A stretch of DNA of 7,613 nt from Candidatus Omnitrophica bacterium CG02_land_8_20_14_3_00__42_8 (GTDB lineage: Bacteria > Omnitrophota > Gorgyraeia > Gorgyraeales > Gorgyraeaceae). This document shows positions 6,129 through 7,613 of the stretch, one piece after another. The DNA is taken from the NCBI GenBank assembly GCA_002780805.1, contig PEUD01000102.1, forward strand, positions 1 to 7,613. Direction: 5' to 3'. The position numbers and the translations under genes are program-made. Position 1 is the stretch's first letter. Every line of letters starts with the position of its first letter. The notes under the pieces were generated by a model. The model did no database searches and was not told the DNA's origin. It saw nothing but the letters and a program-made list of their open reading frames with translations.

Positions 6129-6509
6129 ATGATAATAAGAACAGGAATTGATATAATAGAGGTATCACGGATAAAAAAGGCCGTGGATATGTGGGGCGAG
6201 AGATTTCTGAGCAGAGTTTTTACAAAGAGGGAGCTTTCTTATGTGAATAAGAAAAAGTTTTCGCATGAAAACCTGGCTGCGAGATTTGCGTGCAAGGAGG
6301 CAGTATTGAAGGCATTCGGGGATACTATGGCAGGCATACGTTTAAAAAATATAGAAATATTGAATGATTCCAAAGGCAAGCCAGAGGTGATATTGCACAA
6401 AGAGGCAGGGGAATTTGCAAACAAGAATAATCTGGATAATATCATAGTCACTATGTCGCATACAAATAATTACGCAGTCAGCAATGCGATATTGTGGAAA
6501 AATGAGTAA
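6129..6509 (+). CDS. acpS: AcpS, holo-[acyl-carrier-protein] synthase
   Basis: AcpS transfers 4'-phosphopantetheine from coenzyme A to the serine of apo-acyl carrier protein, activating it for fatty-acid synthesis. The 126-residue protein has the normal trimeric AcpS size. The metal-binding motif GIDIIEVSRI (6-15) contains Asp8, and ENLAARFACKEAVLKAFG (47-64) contains Glu57, the second magnesium ligand, and the family KEA core. VTMSHTNNYAVS (107-118) closes the fold. I chose the ATG at 6129 because the family begins a few residues before GIDIVEV; a TTG eight codons upstream (6105) would add an unrelated, poorly supported extension. AGAAGG (6119-6124) is a modest ribosome site close to the ATG. 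The reading frame ends inside a palindromic repeat that spans into the next gene. Confidence 0.95.
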   Translation: MIIRTGIDIIEVSRIKKAVDMWGERFLSRVFTKRELSYVNKKKFSHENLAARFACKEAVLKAFGDTMAGIRLKNIEILNDSKGKPEVILHKEAGEFANKNNLDNIIVTMSHTNNYAVSNAILWKNE

Positions 6510-6532
6510 GGGACAGGCATGTCTGCCCCTAC
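6506..6532 (+). repeat. Imperfect palindromic repeat at the acpS-nnrD junction
   Basis: An imperfect hairpin can be drawn. GTA (6506-6508) pairs with TAC (6530-6532), GGG (6510-6512) with CCC (6527-6529), and CAGG (6514-6517) with TCTG (6522-6525, one G-U pair) around CATG. There is one A-C mismatch and one extra A. It overlaps the acpS stop. It resembles the GTAGGGGCAGRC-type palindromes that I recall from intergenic regions of various bacteria; that likeness is from memory and was not searched. Confidence 0.45.
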
Positions 6533-6540
6533 ATGATGTT

Positions 6541-7419
6541 ATGGGCGTTAAAATACAACAAGAATTCAGAGCATTATTAAAGAAACGGTCAAAAGACAGC
6601 CATAAGGGCGATTTTGGCCATGTTTTTATTTTGGCAGGTTCTAGGGGGTTGACAGGCGCGGCAGCATTATGTTCAAACGCAGCGCTGCGTTCAGGCGCAG
6701 GGCTGGTCACTTTAGGGATACCTGTTTCGTTGAATTCAATAATGTCCAGAAAGCTTACAGAGGTGATGACTATCAGTTTGGCTGAAACAAAAGAAGCGGC
6801 GTTATCTTTAAAAGCGGAAAAAGATATACTGAAAAAAATCAAAACTTCAGATGCCGCGGTTTTAGGGCCGGGTCTTTCACGGCATCCAGAAACCCAAAAA
6901 TTAATAAACAGATTGATCCTGAAAATTGAAAAACCGATGGTTTTAGACGCAGACGCGTTAAACGCAATAAGCAAGAATGTCAAAGTGCTTAAAAAAATAA
7001 AATCAAGCTATATAGTCACTCCTCATACAGGCGAAATGTCCAGGCTTATTAATAAAGATGCAGGGTATATAAAAAATAATAGATTAATTGTTGCAAAAAA
7101 ATTCTCGCGTGATTATAATGCTGTCGTACTTTTAAAAGGAGCAGGCACTGTAGTGACAGGGCCTGATGGGAAATATTACATAAATACTACCGGTAATCCA
7201 GGTATGGCTACAGCAGGCAGCGGTGATGTGCTATCCGGGATTATAGCAGGTTTTATTAGCCAGGGGTTAAGCATGTTTAATGCCGCAAGGCTGGGTGTTT
7301 ACATACACGGCCTCGCAGGGGACATTGCGGCAGAAGATAAAGGAGAAATAGGTTTAATAGCGGGAGATATTTTAGAAAATATCCCGTACGCAATAAAAGA
7401 GATGCAGCAGGCTAAATAA
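6541..7419 (+). CDS. nnrD: NnrD, ADP-dependent (S)-NAD(P)H-hydrate dehydratase, standalone
   Basis: NnrD dehydrates S-NADHX and S-NADPHX, damaged forms of the nicotinamide cofactors, using ADP; an NnrE epimerase normally supplies the S form. This is the ribokinase-like YjeF C-terminal domain alone (292 residues), comparable to Bacillus YxkO and unlike the fused NnrE-NnrD of E. coli. Motifs, numbered from this start, are HKGDFG (21-26), AGSRGLTGAA (32-41), DADALN (136-141), TPHTGE (160-165), LKGAG (198-202) and the signature GNPGMATAGSGDVLSG (218-233) with catalytic Asp229. Start choice is uncertain: ATGs at 6484 and 6502 are in frame, but the extra residues overlap acpS or come from the palindromic repeat at 6506-6532. 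The 6541 start leaves a family-like leader of about 20 residues before SHKG. None of the three has a good ribosome site. acpS-nnrD adjacency is common; no nnrE is seen here. Confidence 0.95.
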   Translation: MGVKIQQEFRALLKKRSKDSHKGDFGHVFILAGSRGLTGAAALCSNAALRSGAGLVTLGIPVSLNSIMSRKLTEVMTISLAETKEAALSLKAEKDILKKIKTSDAAVLGPGLSRHPETQKLINRLILKIEKPMVLDADALNAISKNVKVLKKIKSSYIVTPHTGEMSRLINKDAGYIKNNRLIVAKKFSRDYNAVVLLKGAGTVVTGPDGKYYINTTGNPGMATAGSGDVLSGIIAGFISQGLSMFNAARLGVYIHGLAGDIAAEDKGEIGLIAGDILENIPYAIKEMQQAK

Positions 7420-7426
7420 AAGAGGT

Positions 7427-7462
7427 CCTTCCCCGCCACAGAAGCAATGGCGGGTCAGGATC
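7427..7462 (+). repeat. 36-nt intergenic repeat, copy 2, upstream of tRNA-Tyr
   Basis: Matches positions 470-505 at 34 of 36 bases. Its hairpin is longer than in copy 1: CCCGCCA (7432-7438) pairs perfectly with TGGCGGG (7448-7454) around CAGAAGCAA. It starts 7 nt after the nnrD stop and again ends in GATC at the base of a tRNA leader hairpin. No T-run follows. Confidence 0.85.
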
Positions 7463-7482
7463 CAAATTTGCTTCGCAAATTT

Positions 7483-7484
<2 letters not shown>
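7462..7484 (+). other. Perfect 10-bp hairpin in the tRNA-Tyr 5' leader, apex GCTTCGC
   Basis: CCAAATTTGC (7462-7471) pairs perfectly with GCAAATTTGG (7475-7484) around the loop TTC. The final two paired bases, G7483 and G7484, are positions 1 and 2 of tRNA-Tyr. The apex GCTTCGC is the exact reverse complement of the GCGAAGC apex in the tRNA-Met leader, while the outer stem differs in sequence. Confidence 0.8.
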
Positions 7485-7565
<81 letters not shown>

Positions 7566-7571
7566 CCGTAT

Positions 7572-7607
7572 CGCAAAACCGCAAAAGTCCGCAAAAACGC
7601 AAAAAAA
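7572..7607 (+). repeat. CGCAAAA short tandem-like repeat at the window end
   Basis: Four CGCAAAA-type units begin at 7572, 7580, 7590 and 7598, with spacings of 8, 10 and 8 nt and lengthening A-runs. They directly follow tRNA-Tyr and run to the end of the window. Nothing else is recognisable in this tail; the array may continue beyond it. Confidence 0.6.
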
Positions 7608-7613
7608 GAAAGA

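Noticed and set aside
7572..7607. CRISPR array
   Set aside because: Units of about 7 nt with 1-3-nt gaps are far too short for CRISPR repeats and spacers.

Overview
The window reads as a compact bacterial chromosomal housekeeping segment of moderate-to-low GC, with every gene on the + strand. Two conserved gene orders meet in it. tilS-ftsH-folP resembles the ftsH-folP linkage of many bacteria. cdaA followed by a CdaR-like gene resembles the cdaA-cdaR-glmM block of Gram-positive bacteria. No taxon marker is decisive. The AT-rich coding sequence, tight gene packing and small intergenic hairpin repeats would suit an uncultured phylum such as Omnitrophota, but that is only a guess. No gene-free stretch exceeds about 200 bases.

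Layout. Positions 1-467 hold the 3' part of larE, a sacrificial sulfur transferase. Positions 470-528 hold a 36-nt repeat plus a hairpin, running directly into a tRNA with a CAT anticodon (528-601, probably elongator Met). A related hairpin (606-629) separates this tRNA from tilS (652-1659). Next come ftsH (1714-3579), folP (3576-4400), cdaA (4400-5158) and a 62-residue CdaR-like mini-protein (5155-5343). The last four are joined by 4-nt or 1-nt overlaps, so they are probably one translationally coupled operon. pdxJ (5365-6081), acpS (6129-6509) and nnrD (6541-7419) follow with short gaps. A second copy of the 36-nt repeat plus hairpin (7427-7484) then runs into tRNA-Tyr (7483-7565), and the window ends in a short CGCAAAA repeat.

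Functions. The genes serve translation (tilS, two tRNAs), membrane proteolysis (ftsH), cofactor biosynthesis (folP for folate, pdxJ for pyridoxal phosphate, acpS for 4'-phosphopantetheine attachment), NAD(P)H damage repair (nnrD), c-di-AMP signalling (cdaA and its mini partner) and maturation of a nickel-pincer cofactor (larE).

Most unusual points. First, a two-part repeat sits immediately 5' of both tRNA genes. Its hairpin stem differs in sequence between copies, carries reverse-complementary loop tips, and pairs with the first one or two bases of the mature tRNA. Second, the protein after cdaA keeps the CdaR membrane anchor but has no YbbR domains, and glmM is absent from its usual place. 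Third, a palindromic repeat at the acpS-nnrD junction may have supplied a spurious N-terminal extension to nnrD.
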